From assembly GCF_007556815.1 (NCBI RefSeq), contig NZ_CP041745.1, positions 3,387,001 to 3,451,000 on the forward strand: DNA of 64,000 bases, read 5' to 3'. Source of the stretch: Paraburkholderia megapolitana (lineage in GTDB: Bacteria; Pseudomonadota; Gammaproteobacteria; Burkholderiales; Burkholderiaceae). Below, in pieces: positions 18,543 to 27,546 of the stretch (position 1 is its first letter; the number at the start of each line of letters is the position of its first letter). A program made the position numbers and the translations under genes. Below the pieces are notes generated by a model. The model made no database searches. It had not been told where the DNA came from and saw nothing but the letters and a program-made list of their open reading frames with translations.

Positions 18543-19328
18543 TCAGGGCGCCTCGTACGCGCCGGTACCGTCCGGCCAGGGGGTCAGCAGTTCGTAGCCT
18601 TCTTCGGTCACGGCGATCATGTGCTCCCACTGCGCGGACAGCGAGCGGTCCTTGGTCACGACCGTCCAGCCGTCGGCGAGCACCGACGTGCCCGCGCGCC
18701 CGGCGTTGACCATCGGTTCGATCGTGAACACCATGCCCGGCTTGAGCTTCACGCCCTGCCCCGGTTGCCCGTAGTGCAGCACCTGCGGTTCCTCGTGATA
18801 CACCTTGCCGATGCCATGCCCGCAGTAATCGCGGACGATCGAGAAGCCGGCGCGTTGCGCGACCTGCTGGATCGCGTGGCCGACATCGCCGAGCGTCGCA
18901 TCGGGCTTCACCTGACGAATGCCCGCGAGCATCGCTTCGTAGGTCGTATCGATCAGTTCGCGGCCGACCGTGCTCGGCGTGCCGACGCAGTACATGCGGC
19001 TCGTGTCGCCGAAGTAGCCGTCGCGGATCACAGCGACGTCGATGTTGACGATGTCGCCGTCCTTGAGGACCTCGCCGCGGCTCGGAATGCCGTGGCACAC
19101 CACCTGGTTGACCGAAATACACACTGTTTTCGGAAAGCCCATGTAGCCGACGTTGGCCGGAATCGCCTTTTGCGTATTGACGATGTAGTCGTTGCAGATC
19201 GCGTCGAGCTGTCCGGTCGAGACGCCGGCCTTCACATGCTCGCCGATCATCGCGAGGACGTCGGCGGCAAGGCGGCCGGCGATGCGCAAGCCGGCGAGGT
19301 CGTCAGGGGTCTTGTAGGTGATGGCCAT
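18543..19328 (-). CDS. map: Type I methionine aminopeptidase
   Basis: 261 residues from ATG 19328 (MAITYKTPDDLAGLRIAGRL); the longer in-frame extension lacks family similarity. It removes the initiator Met from nascent proteins. The metal ligands are visible: Asp in NIDVAVIRDGYFGDTSRM (two Asp), His in CGHGIGKVYHEEP, Glu in FTIEPMV and a final Glu near the C-terminus. There is no SH3-like N-terminal extension. In many bacteria map sits next to rpsB; here it is a separate copy beside the min operon. Confidence 0.95.
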   Translation of the reverse strand: MAITYKTPDDLAGLRIAGRLAADVLAMIGEHVKAGVSTGQLDAICNDYIVNTQKAIPANVGYMGFPKTVCISVNQVVCHGIPSRGEVLKDGDIVNIDVAVIRDGYFGDTSRMYCVGTPSTVGRELIDTTYEAMLAGIRQVKPDATLGDVGHAIQQVAQRAGFSIVRDYCGHGIGKVYHEEPQVLHYGQPGQGVKLKPGMVFTIEPMVNAGRAGTSVLADGWTVVTKDRSLSAQWEHMIAVTEEGYELLTPWPDGTGAYEAP

Positions 19329-19511
19329 GATGGAATGAAACGGATCGATGAAGGCGAAATAGCGGTCGCTTCGGGTTGTCGATAGGGCAATTGTACAGAG
19401 GATGGCCCGCAACCCTCCGCGGGGCGGGCTACGGTGCTATCCGGCCAGCTCGGGCTGGCTTGGGTGCCGGTGTGTTGCGCAGGACTTCAGTCTGCGGAAT
19501 CATGGCCGCAA

Positions 19512-20402
19512 TCAGCGCGGCGACAACGGCAACCGCGGACGGCTAACCAGCGTGACGATCACGTAGCTCATGATCGTCAGCATGAACCACGAGCCGAGCT
19601 TGCCGACCGAGACCATCGCCCAGCCTTGCATCTGACTCGGGTACAGCCACGCGTGACTGAGCGTGCCGAGGTTTTCGGCAAGCCAGATGAAAACGGCGAT
19701 GAGAAAGAAACCAAGCAGCAGCGGCATGCGGTGATACACAGTGCCGATACGAAAGTAGACCCAGCAGCGGCGAAACGCGATCGCGGCACAAGCCATCAAC
19801 AGATAGCGCAGATCGAACCAGTAGTGATGCAGAAAGAAGTTGCCGTAGATCGCAGCCGACAGCGCAAGCGTCACCTTCAGCGGCGGGTGATGCGAGAAGC
19901 GCAGGTCGAATTCCCGGCAAGAGCGCGTGATGTAGCTACCCACCGATGCATACATGAACCCCGTGAAGAGCGGCACCCCACCGATACGCAGATACGCGAA
20001 CTCCGGATAGATCCACGAGCCGACCGCGGTCTTGAACACTTCCATGCCGGTGCCCGCAATGTGGAACAGCAAGATGACCTTCACTTCGTCCCACGTTTCG
20101 AGGCCCAACCGGACCAGGATGATCTGAATTAAGACCGCGGCAAGCGTCAACGCGTCGTAGCGAGGCAGCAGTGCGTGCGCCGGGTACCAGAGATACGTCG
20201 CGATCAGCAGCGCGACCATTAATCCGCCGAACAGACAAACCCACGCCTGCTTGATGCCGAATACGAGGAAGGTGTGCCAACCGGCAGCGAGACGGCTGCG
20301 ATCGCCGGATGCGTTCAACAGTCTCGTCGTCAACGCGTCGAGCCAGGCGCTGGCGCGAGACGGTGCCGGTTCCAGCGCGGTGCTTGTGGACTGCTCCGTC
20401 AA
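19512..20402 (-). CDS. DUF817 family integral membrane protein
   Basis: The start is chosen at TTG 20402, preceded by AAGGAG at 8 bp spacing, giving 296 residues; the frame stays open to 20561 but that extension is low-complexity and has no ribosome-binding site. About eight membrane helices. Segments such as WDEVKVILLFHIAGTGMEVFK, WIYPEFAYLRIGGVPLFTGFM and HYWFDLRYLL are characteristic of DUF817. Function unknown. Confidence 0.8.
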   Translation of the reverse strand: MTEQSTSTALEPAPSRASAWLDALTTRLLNASGDRSRLAAGWHTFLVFGIKQAWVCLFGGLMVALLIATYLWYPAHALLPRYDALTLAAVLIQIILVRLGLETWDEVKVILLFHIAGTGMEVFKTAVGSWIYPEFAYLRIGGVPLFTGFMYASVGSYITRSCREFDLRFSHHPPLKVTLALSAAIYGNFFLHHYWFDLRYLLMACAAIAFRRCWVYFRIGTVYHRMPLLLGFFLIAVFIWLAENLGTLSHAWLYPSQMQGWAMVSVGKLGSWFMLTIMSYVIVTLVSRPRLPLSPR

Positions 20403-20600
20403 TTGGACTGCTCCTTCTGGTTGTGCCTGTTGTCTTCGTGGTCCTTGCGCCAGCGGTTTCACGCGCTGTGGCCGCGAGATCGCCCTCGCCCAGCACACCG
20501 GCAAGACGTGCCGCCATGCTATACGGAAGCGCCGCGATGTAGGATTATCGAGCGCGGACACAAAACCCGTGCCGGAGACAAACGCGCATGAACCGCGTCA

Positions 20601-21686
20601 ATGAACACTAACCTCCTCGTCGACGAACCCCAACCCATCGAGCTGTTGCGCCGCCTCGTGTGGCCCTGGGTCGCGTTCTGGCTGTTGATATTCGCGGTCG
20701 ACATCCAGCAGTCGATGTGGTCAGGCGAGCTTCAATTCTGGCGGACACTCGTCAACACCAGCACATCTGCGCTCGGAGCCACGGTGCTGATCGTGGTTCA
20801 AATGGGGCGCAGAAATCGGCGCAGGAACCTTCTCGGTCAGCCGCTGAAATGGTTTCTCCGCGCCTGGGCATGGATGCCGTTGCAACTGGTTGTGTACGTT
20901 ACGGGCATCTACGCGTTGCGCCTCGGCATCTACGCACTGGCCGGCAGCAGGTACCGGCACGGCTCGTGGGGCGAGGTATTCGCGTACGACGCGACGGCCT
21001 TCGTCGAGTTCTATGTGTTGTTCAGCGGCATTATTTTCGGCATTCAGTCCTACGGCGCGTGGGCTGCCGAGCGAGTGCGCTCCGCCCAGCAGGCGAACCT
21101 CGCCCGTCAGGCACAGCTCGCACAGCTGACCCAGCAACTGCAACCGCACTTTCTGTTTAACGCGCTGAACACCATTTCATCGCTGATCCACAGCAATCCC
21201 GACTCGGCTGACAGGCTGCTTACGCGACTCGCGACCTTGCTGCGCGCGGCGACCGATGCAAGCCAGCGCCCCGAGCAGTCGCTAGCCGACGAACTGACGT
21301 TACTGCACGCCTACGCGGACATCATGACGCAACGTTTTTCGGATCGCGTGCGGATCACGTGGGATGTCGATGCCGCCACTTCAACCTGCCCGGTGCCCAC
21401 GCTCGGACTTCAGCCGCTGCTCGAGAACTGCTTCCGGCACGTGGTTGAGCGGCGCAGCGCACCGACGCACATCGCGATACGCGCGCGCCACGACGACACA
21501 GACAAACTGCAGATAGAGATCGAAGACGACGGCGAAACGCTGGGCTTGCCCGATACCCGCGGCGTGGGCCTCGGCAATCTCGAGGGCCGGCTGCAATCGC
21601 TGTACGGCACGCAGGCAAGCCTTGCGTTGCAGCTGCGCCCCGGCGGCGGCCTGATCGTGCGAGTGACACTGCCATGCGCGCACTGA
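20601..21686 (+). CDS. LytS/YehU-type sensor histidine kinase
   Basis: 361 residues. Four membrane helices fill the first 160 residues (WPWVAFWLLIFAVDI, ALGATVLIVVQMG, LQLVVYVTGIYALRLGIYAL, FVEFYVLFSGIIFGIQSYG). The kinase part is the His_kinase (PF06580) type: LTQQLQPHFLFNALNTISSL with the phosphoacceptor His in QPHFLFN, then a HATPase with LQPLLENCFRH (N box) and RGVGLGNLEGRLQSLYG (G box). It overlaps the LytTR regulator gene by 13 bp, so the two form one translational unit. Confidence 0.92.
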   Translation: MNTNLLVDEPQPIELLRRLVWPWVAFWLLIFAVDIQQSMWSGELQFWRTLVNTSTSALGATVLIVVQMGRRNRRRNLLGQPLKWFLRAWAWMPLQLVVYVTGIYALRLGIYALAGSRYRHGSWGEVFAYDATAFVEFYVLFSGIIFGIQSYGAWAAERVRSAQQANLARQAQLAQLTQQLQPHFLFNALNTISSLIHSNPDSADRLLTRLATLLRAATDASQRPEQSLADELTLLHAYADIMTQRFSDRVRITWDVDAATSTCPVPTLGLQPLLENCFRHVVERRSAPTHIAIRARHDDTDKLQIEIEDDGETLGLPDTRGVGLGNLEGRLQSLYGTQASLALQLRPGGGLIVRVTLPCAH

Positions 21687-22378
21687 TCGTCGACGACGAA
21701 GCACTCGCTCGCAGCAAACTGCTGCGCATGCTGCGCGTCTTTCCCGATGTCGAGGTAGTGGGCGAAGCCATCGACGGCGCGACCGCGCTGACGCTCGCCG
21801 AGCAGCTTCGTCCGGACGTGATCTTTCTCGATGTGCAGATGCCTGAAGTCGACGGCTTCGATGTGGCGGCGTCGTTACCGGACGACGCACCGGCGCTCGT
21901 ATTCGTGACCGCGTTCGATCAGTACGCGTTGCGCGCCTTCGATGCCCAGGCCGTCGACTACCTGTTGAAGCCGGTCGAACCGGAACGCCTTGCGCGCACG
22001 GTGCAGCGCTTGCGCGCATCGGTTCGCGTTACCCCACGCCCGAGCGTCGGCGCGCCCGCGCAGTTGATGATCGTCGACCGCGGGCAGACGCACATCGTGC
22101 GCTGCGCCGAAATCGAATGGCTGGAGGCCGCCGACAACTACGTCAATATCCATCTGCCGGGGCGCAGCCTGTTGATGCGCCGTACGCTAACGGCGTTGCT
22201 CAATGACCTCGACCCGATGTTTGTCCGCACACATCGCGGCGCCGCCGTCGCGCTCGCCGCTGTGCTCGCCGTGCGGCCGGAGGGGAAAGGCGACGCAACC
22301 GTCGTTCTGCGCAGCGGCGCCGAAGTGCCGTGCAGCCGGCAGCATCGCGCGGCACTCATGCAGCGCCTGCAGCGCTAA
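21674..22378 (+). CDS. LytTR-family response regulator
   Basis: 234 residues. The receiver domain begins MRALIVDDEALARSKL with acceptor Asp53 in FLDVQMPEVDG and the conserved Lys in YLLKPVEP. The C-terminal LytTR DNA-binding domain (about 130-232) shows IEWLEAADNYVNIHLPGRS, FVRTHRGAAVAL and VPCSRQHRAAL. It is the partner of the overlapping LytS-type kinase. Targets usually lie next to the genes, and the downstream hydroxylase-like gene (start 22488) is a candidate. Confidence 0.93.
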   Translation: MRALIVDDEALARSKLLRMLRVFPDVEVVGEAIDGATALTLAEQLRPDVIFLDVQMPEVDGFDVAASLPDDAPALVFVTAFDQYALRAFDAQAVDYLLKPVEPERLARTVQRLRASVRVTPRPSVGAPAQLMIVDRGQTHIVRCAEIEWLEAADNYVNIHLPGRSLLMRRTLTALLNDLDPMFVRTHRGAAVALAAVLAVRPEGKGDATVVLRSGAEVPCSRQHRAALMQRLQR

Positions 22379-22487
22379 CGCGAATCGTCCGATCCACCCC
22401 GCATCGGACCCAACTCGTCCCAGATCGATTGTCGCTCCCGCGACGGCGAATTACGCTGGCCAGCGTCTCAATGGGGATGCTCCGGCC

Positions 22488-23423
22488 ATGACTATCCTGT
22501 TCACCATCCTGAGGTATACCGTCGCGCTGATTCTCGTGTCTTCGTTGACCGAGGCCCTCGTACTTTCCGTCCAACGCGGCTGGCGCAACTACGACTGGAA
22601 AGCGGCCGGGGTATCGGTGGTCGACATGCTGGTTCGCGAGTACCCGCTCGGCTGGTTGCTGCCGCTCGCGTTCTGGGGCGATGCCATGGGCTGGTTCTGG
22701 CGGCACCGGCTCTGGACCCTGCCGATGCATCACTGGACCGGCTGGCTGGCGTGTTTCGTCGGTCAGGAGTTCTGCTACTACTGCTACCACCGCGCGGCCC
22801 ACCGGGTGCGCTGGTTCTGGTGCACCCACGCGATTCATCACTCACCGAATCAACTGAACCTTGCCGTCGCCTACCGTATGGGATGGACCGGCCGTCTTGC
22901 CGGCTCGACGCTGTTCTTCGTGCTTGCGCCGCTATTCGGTATGCCGCCCAGGATTGTGCTGATGCTGCTTTCGCTCAACCTGCTGTATCAGTTCTGGCTG
23001 CACGTCACGTGGATTCCGCGGCTCGGACCGCTGGAGTGGATACTCAACACGCCTTCCGCGCACCGCGTTCATCATGCGTCCAACCTCGAGTACCTCGATG
23101 GCAACTACGGCGGTGTGCTGATCGTGTTCGACCGGTTGTTCGGCACGTATATCGCCGAAAAGCCCGACGTGCCCTGTCGCTTCGGGCTGGTCACACCGAT
23201 GACAACCTATAACCTGCTAACCGTCGAGTTCGATCACTGGCGCGCATTGTGGCGCGATCTGGTAATGGCGCGTTCGATTCGCGAGGGACTGGGTTATCTG
23301 TTTGGACCGCCTGGCTGGCGACCCGATGAGCGCGGTGAAACCACGGAAGATTTGCGGCGCCGTGCGGGGTTGCAGTTCGCGGGGATGGAACCTGAGCAGC
23401 GCATCTCTACAGTCGAGGAATAA
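22488..23423 (+). CDS. Sterol desaturase/fatty acid hydroxylase family membrane protein
   Basis: 311 residues starting MTILFTILRYTVALILVSSL. Four or five membrane helices surround the His clusters of the di-iron family: YCYHRAAHRVRWFWCTHAIHHSPN, then HVTW, and HRVHHASNLEYLDGNYGG. These HxxxH/HxxHH clusters bind two irons and support oxygen-dependent hydroxylation or desaturation of lipids. The substrate is not known. It lies 109 bp after the LytTR gene on the same strand and may form an operon with the two-component pair. Confidence 0.88.
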   Translation: MTILFTILRYTVALILVSSLTEALVLSVQRGWRNYDWKAAGVSVVDMLVREYPLGWLLPLAFWGDAMGWFWRHRLWTLPMHHWTGWLACFVGQEFCYYCYHRAAHRVRWFWCTHAIHHSPNQLNLAVAYRMGWTGRLAGSTLFFVLAPLFGMPPRIVLMLLSLNLLYQFWLHVTWIPRLGPLEWILNTPSAHRVHHASNLEYLDGNYGGVLIVFDRLFGTYIAEKPDVPCRFGLVTPMTTYNLLTVEFDHWRALWRDLVMARSIREGLGYLFGPPGWRPDERGETTEDLRRRAGLQFAGMEPEQRISTVEE

Positions 23424-23585
23424 ACGGTTCGCTTGTGCCGTTTCGCGAATCGGTGTGGCGATTCTGCGTGGCGCTCGCGCGTACGCTACGATGATGCAGC
23501 GAGCCGCAAACGATCGGGTCACAGTGTGCGGTCGGGACTCGCTGAAATCATCTCGCGTACCCGTGTCGTCACTCGAAGATTACCC

Positions 23586-24314
23586 ATGGATATCGACGCT
23601 CAAAGTCTGCCCACAATCGGCTTGATCGTTCCGCCTGCCGCCGGAAAAGTCCCCGATGACGGTCCGTTGCTCTACAAGGACCGGGCAAGGTTTATCGCCC
23701 GCGGACTGGCGCTCGGCCAGATTTCGCCGGAGGGCTATGAAGCGGTCATCGACTCCGTGGCTGACAGGGCCCGCTCTCTTGCCGACGACGGCGCGCAGGC
23801 CATTTCGTTGATGGGTACCTCGCTCAGCTTTTATCGCGGAGCCGCGTTCAACCGGCAACTCGTTGACGCGATCCACAAAGCCACTGGTTTGCCTGCAACG
23901 ACGATGAGTCACGCGGTTGTCAGGGCGTTGAAAGCAATGGGCGTGCGGCGCGTGGCACTGGCGACGGCCTACATCGACGATGTCAACGCGCGGCTTGCCG
24001 CGTTCCTGCAAGAAGAAGGATTCGAGGTCGCTGCTGTTAAAGGTCTTGCCATGACCGATGTAATTGGCGTGGGTACGGTACCGCCCGAAACACTCATCGA
24101 TCTCGCGCAGGACGTGTTCGCCCAGGATACGTCGGCACAGGGCGTGTTGATCTCCTGCGGCGGCCTGAAAACCCTCGGCATCGTCGAAACGCTGGAAGCT
24201 CGCCTTGGTGTACCGGTCGTGTCGAGCTCACCGGCCGGGTTCTGGGACGCGGTGCAACTGATGGGTGTGAGTCCGGTCGCGCCCGGCTTCGGGCGCTTAT
24301 TCGAGCTTCGGTAG
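23586..24314 (+). CDS. Arylmalonate decarboxylase-like enzyme (Asp/Glu racemase superfamily)
   Basis: 242 residues from ATG 23586. The sequence closely follows arylmalonate decarboxylase of Bordetella: PTIGLIVPPAAGKVPDDG, SLMGTSLSFYRGAAFN, VRRVALATAYIDDVNARLAAF and VPVVSSSPAGFWDAVQL are shared, the comparison made from memory of that family. Racemases of this superfamily use two cysteines; here the first position is Gly77 (LMGTS) and the second is Cys191 (LISCGGL), the one-cysteine pattern of the cofactor-free decarboxylase. Predicted reaction: enantioselective decarboxylation of alpha-substituted arylmalonates. It is convergent with a flavin monooxygenase gene only 12 bp away. The natural substrate is unknown. 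Confidence 0.82.
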   Translation: MDIDAQSLPTIGLIVPPAAGKVPDDGPLLYKDRARFIARGLALGQISPEGYEAVIDSVADRARSLADDGAQAISLMGTSLSFYRGAAFNRQLVDAIHKATGLPATTMSHAVVRALKAMGVRRVALATAYIDDVNARLAAFLQEEGFEVAAVKGLAMTDVIGVGTVPPETLIDLAQDVFAQDTSAQGVLISCGGLKTLGIVETLEARLGVPVVSSSPAGFWDAVQLMGVSPVAPGFGRLFELR

Positions 24315-24326
24315 CATCGCGATCCT

Positions 24327-25433
24327 TCATGCACGCGAGGCGCGATATCCGTCGTTCAGCATCCAGTGAGTGAAGCTTGCATACTCCTGCGCGTATTCGT
24401 GGGCGTCGCGTACCCGCTCTACGGCGTCCGCCAGTTCATGCACGCGGGCATAGTGAGGAATGCGGTTGGTTTCATAGGCCGATAGCGCCGTCGCGAGATC
24501 CTCGTATTTCTGCACGGCATTAACCAATACCCGTACGTCTTCGACACCCAGTGTCCCACCCGCCGAGATATGCGGCGACAACGCATGTGCCGCATCGCCG
24601 ATCAGCGCGACGCGCGCCGATGTCCACCGAGGCAACGCGGGCACGAACATGATCTGGTTGTGCAGGATCTGCTCTTCCGGCGTCCTCTCGATCAGCTTCG
24701 CCAGCCAGTCGTTCCAGCCGTTATCGTTCAGATGCGCGGCCCGGCGCAGCGCCTCTTCCTTCTTCGTACCGGTAACAGCCGGACTATCGAACTGATTCAC
24801 CATCCACACCACCTGATCGCCATAGGTGCGTACATATCCCCCACGCGCGCGTTGATGTCCAACGGTCAGGATGGAACCCTCCGCAGGTTCGTCGCCTGCC
24901 GCAATCATGCCGCGCCACACGTGGTGACCGGCATGCTCCTGTGCAGCCGAACCAGGGTCCAGTTGCGCGCGCACTGCCGAGTAAGCGCCGTCGGCGCCTA
25001 GCAGCAGGTCTGCTCGCTCGACGGCTCCGTTAGTGAACCTCACCTTGACGTGGTCCGCTTCTTCCTCGAAGGCGAGGATTCTGGTGTTCACGCGAATGTT
25101 TTCCTGGCCGACCGCCGCAGCGAGAAGCTGGTTCAGCTGGGGACGCGGGACGAGAAGAAACTGGTGTTCGGCAAGCGCGAAGCCGGGTGCCCGCAAACGA
25201 CGTCCGCCGGCATCGTAGAACCATGTTTCAACGGATGTACCGATTGCGTTGATCGAGTCGCCAACGCCGACTTCCGAGAACACGTCGAGCGCGTTGCGCC
25301 ATAAACCGATGGCCGCACCCGCCGCGCGAATCTCCGGCGCCTGCTCGCATACGAGCACTTCCCAGCCAATCGACTTGAACGCAATACCGGCAGTCAATCC
25401 AACGATACCGCCGCCCGCAATGATGACTCGCAT
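24327..25433 (-). CDS. FAD-dependent aromatic-ring monooxygenase
   Basis: 368 residues of the class A flavoprotein hydroxylases (salicylate, urate and 6-hydroxynicotinate hydroxylase-like). Motifs in order: Rossmann GGGIVGLTAGIAF for FAD (residues 7-19), the DG motif LLGADGAYSAVRAQL (about 147-161) and the GD motif VALIGDAAHALSPH (about 275-288). No signal peptide, so cytosolic. A TetR-type palindrome lies about 115 bp upstream of the start. With the convergent arylmalonate decarboxylase it suggests use of an aromatic compound, but the exact substrate cannot be read. Confidence 0.88.
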   Translation of the reverse strand: MRVIIAGGGIVGLTAGIAFKSIGWEVLVCEQAPEIRAAGAAIGLWRNALDVFSEVGVGDSINAIGTSVETWFYDAGGRRLRAPGFALAEHQFLLVPRPQLNQLLAAAVGQENIRVNTRILAFEEEADHVKVRFTNGAVERADLLLGADGAYSAVRAQLDPGSAAQEHAGHHVWRGMIAAGDEPAEGSILTVGHQRARGGYVRTYGDQVVWMVNQFDSPAVTGTKKEEALRRAAHLNDNGWNDWLAKLIERTPEEQILHNQIMFVPALPRWTSARVALIGDAAHALSPHISAGGTLGVEDVRVLVNAVQKYEDLATALSAYETNRIPHYARVHELADAVERVRDAHEYAQEYASFTHWMLNDGYRASRA

Positions 25434-25818
25434 GATCAGAACACTCCTGGTAGTGTTTTCCGGTTGCCTCGATTCGGTTGCTACCGCGCCGAACCGACCG
25501 GTTGGAATCGCGTGGATTCCTCGTTGATGGATTGGACTCTAATTTATGAGCGTTCGCTCACATTGGCTACTCGCTTTCCGCCGGTCGCTGCGATGGCTAC
25601 TTATGGCCTGTTTTTCGCGGTGAAATGGGCTGTATCTGGTTTTGGTTGCAGCGGTGTTGGTCATGGCGCTCACATTTGTCCTGCGTCGCAAGCTCGTTCA
25701 CGCCTGTTGTCGACTCGGCTATGCTTGAATTTCTGCGCTCCGGATGGGTTTTCGGGTGCTGTCAGTCATGGTTTCTGGAGCAGGCGCAGCGGCAACCTGA
25801 ATCATCGAAGGACGTGAA
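25434..25818. promoter_or_regulatory. Intergenic region between monooxygenase and GNAT genes
   Basis: 385 bp without a convincing gene. It holds the promoter of the minus-strand monooxygenase gene, the palindrome at 25547-25560 and the promoter of the plus-strand acetyltransferase gene. A 34-codon open stretch near 25630-25730 reads like one membrane helix with a basic tail (LVLVAAVLVMALTFVLRRK) but has no start codon, so it may be the end of a lost gene. Confidence 0.4.
25547..25560. promoter_or_regulatory. TetR-type operator palindrome
   Basis: TGAGCG-TT-CGCTCA, a perfect 6-bp inverted repeat with a 2-bp centre, the usual look of TetR/AcrR-family operators. It lies about 115 bp upstream of the monooxygenase start, next to an AT-rich stretch that could be its -10 region. 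No tetR gene is present beside it in the window. Confidence 0.55.
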
Positions 25819-26253
25819 ATGAGCATTCGAGACGCGCAGTTGAATGACGCAAGAGAAATTTCCGTGCTGAGCAGTCAGTTCGGCTGGAATGCCTCGGAAG
25901 ACGAAATACGGTCTCGCCTCGAGATCGTGCTCGATAGGCCCGACCACAAGATCTTTCTGTATGAAAGTGACGCCGGGGACGTTCTCGGATGGATTCACGC
26001 GTGCGTCAACGTCATCGTATCGAGCGGGAAATATGGCGAGGTTCTGGCCTTTGTGGTTCGCGAGGGAAGTAGAGGCTCGGGGATTGGAAGGGAGCTGCTG
26101 TTACGCGCCGAGCAGTGGATCGGAGCTCATGAAGTGGGCGCGACTTCCATCGTCATACGCTGTAACAACGAGCGGCCCCGTACGCATGAGTTCTATATCC
26201 GGAATGGGTATCGAAGTACGATGATTGCGCTCAGGAAAGCTATTGAACGTTAG
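25819..26253 (+). CDS. GNAT-family N-acetyltransferase
   Basis: 144 residues with GNAT layout: N-terminal MSIRDAQLNDAREISVLSSQ, acetyl-CoA-binding motif A in AFVVREGSRGSGIGRELLLRA (RGSGIG is the pyrophosphate loop), and RTHEFYIRNGYRSTMIALRK at the C-terminus, as in AAC(6')-like enzymes. GAAGGACGTGAA precedes the ATG. The acceptor is unknown. Confidence 0.85.
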   Translation: MSIRDAQLNDAREISVLSSQFGWNASEDEIRSRLEIVLDRPDHKIFLYESDAGDVLGWIHACVNVIVSSGKYGEVLAFVVREGSRGSGIGRELLLRAEQWIGAHEVGATSIVIRCNNERPRTHEFYIRNGYRSTMIALRKAIER

Positions 26254-26285
26254 GTGGTTTTGTTCCGGACGATCGCGACGCAAAC

Positions 26286-26315
26286 AAAAAAGTGCCGAGA
26301 AGTCTCTCCCGGCAC
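26286..26315 (-). terminator. Rho-independent terminator of the secreted-protein gene
   Basis: On the minus strand a GTGCCGGGAGA...TCTCGGCAC stem-loop (26315-26292) is followed by TTTTTT, about 40 bp after the stop codon of the 26356-27546 gene. Confidence 0.82.
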
Positions 26316-26355
26316 CTTGTCACTTCATCACGACTTTAGCGACAGCTAACAGACC

Positions 26356-27546
26356 TCAATCCGACTGCGTGAACTGAATCGCGGGCGATGTCGAGCTCGA
26401 CCCAGCAGATGCAGTGCATTTCCCGATGTTCAGGTTGTTGGTTTCGCCGGTCGTGCCGCCGTTGCTCGGGCCGACGCACGTCGGTGCCGAGTTGGAGCCG
26501 TCGGTCAACGCAACCTTCACGGTCATCGACGAACCCGTATTGAAGTCGGCGCGCGATCCGCCAGCATTACCCACGACGTTGAATTCCGTCTCGGTCCAGC
26601 CATTTGCGATATCCGAGTTGGAATCGGCGGTGGACGAGCTGTAGGCTTCCGTGCCGTAGACGGCGGTTGCCGTATCCGTGCCATTCGAGTTAGCAGTACC
26701 CGAAAGCGTCAGGCTTGCAAGGGCCGTGATCGGCAGTTGCTTCGCGATGACGGTAGCAGGACTGTTCTGGTAACAGTCATCCCCGCTCCCACCATTCGAA
26801 TCGGCACCCGCGTCCGTGAATCCGCTCGGGCAGATGTTGGTGTTGCCACCATCCACATCCTGGCCGTAGTTCTCTAGCCAGGTCTGGATGAACACGTCGG
26901 TCGTGCCGGTGAGCGCCGTGCCCGCGGCGTTAACGTCGTCGGACACCACGATGTATTGTTGCCAGGATTGGCAGCCCGAGTAGCCTGCGCAAGCCGCGGA
27001 GTTACCGTCCATATTCGTATTGAGCTGCAACGTGTATTGATTCGCGCCAAGGATGCCGCCACCGCCATACGCTGCTACGCCCGCGCCCTTTTCGGTCTTC
27101 ACGCCGGTGACCGTGGGGAAGCTGCCGACCGCTTCACTGATCAGGTTCCCGGACGGTGCCTCGGCGGAGAAATCGTAACCGCTGCCCACTACCTGCTCGC
27201 CAGCATGCTTGACGCTAGTCGCTGCGTCCTGTTGTGCGACATGTGCGGTCTTCCGGCGCGCGGACACGTAACCCGACACCGGGCCGCATTCCACCTTGGA
27301 CCATTTGAGGTTCGGATACGAAGCGTGATAACAGCCCTGTGCCTGCGGCGCGAATTGCCTGACGTTTTCACGCCATGACTGATGCGCCTGAGCGTCGGCC
27401 TGCACCTGAGCCTGATCGACGAACGTGCTGGCAGTCTCACCTGCAAAGGCCGACGACAGCGGAATGGCACTGATAAAAAGACCTGCACCCACGACAACTG
27501 CGGCATGAGCCATGTTACGCGTGGTAAGCAATAACTTCGGTCGCAT
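26356..27546 (-). CDS. Large secreted protein of unknown function
   Basis: 396 residues from ATG 27546 (MRPKLLLTTRN), preceded by GGAGAA. A signal peptide ends near SSAFA (about residue 34). The mature protein has a short helical N-terminal part, two cysteine-containing segments (GCYHASYPNLKWSKVECGP and CAGYSGCQSWQQYIVV), then a Ser/Thr/Gly/Asn-rich C-terminal region likely to be all-beta. QYTLQLNTNMDG and WLENYG recall secreted proteins of the carbohydrate-binding type. No catalytic motif recognised. It has its own terminator and lies at the edge of the AT-rich accessory region. Confidence 0.6.
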   Translation of the reverse strand: MRPKLLLTTRNMAHAAVVVGAGLFISAIPLSSAFAGETASTFVDQAQVQADAQAHQSWRENVRQFAPQAQGCYHASYPNLKWSKVECGPVSGYVSARRKTAHVAQQDAATSVKHAGEQVVGSGYDFSAEAPSGNLISEAVGSFPTVTGVKTEKGAGVAAYGGGGILGANQYTLQLNTNMDGNSAACAGYSGCQSWQQYIVVSDDVNAAGTALTGTTDVFIQTWLENYGQDVDGGNTNICPSGFTDAGADSNGGSGDDCYQNSPATVIAKQLPITALASLTLSGTANSNGTDTATAVYGTEAYSSSTADSNSDIANGWTETEFNVVGNAGGSRADFNTGSSMTVKVALTDGSNSAPTCVGPSNGGTTGETNNLNIGKCTASAGSSSTSPAIQFTQSD

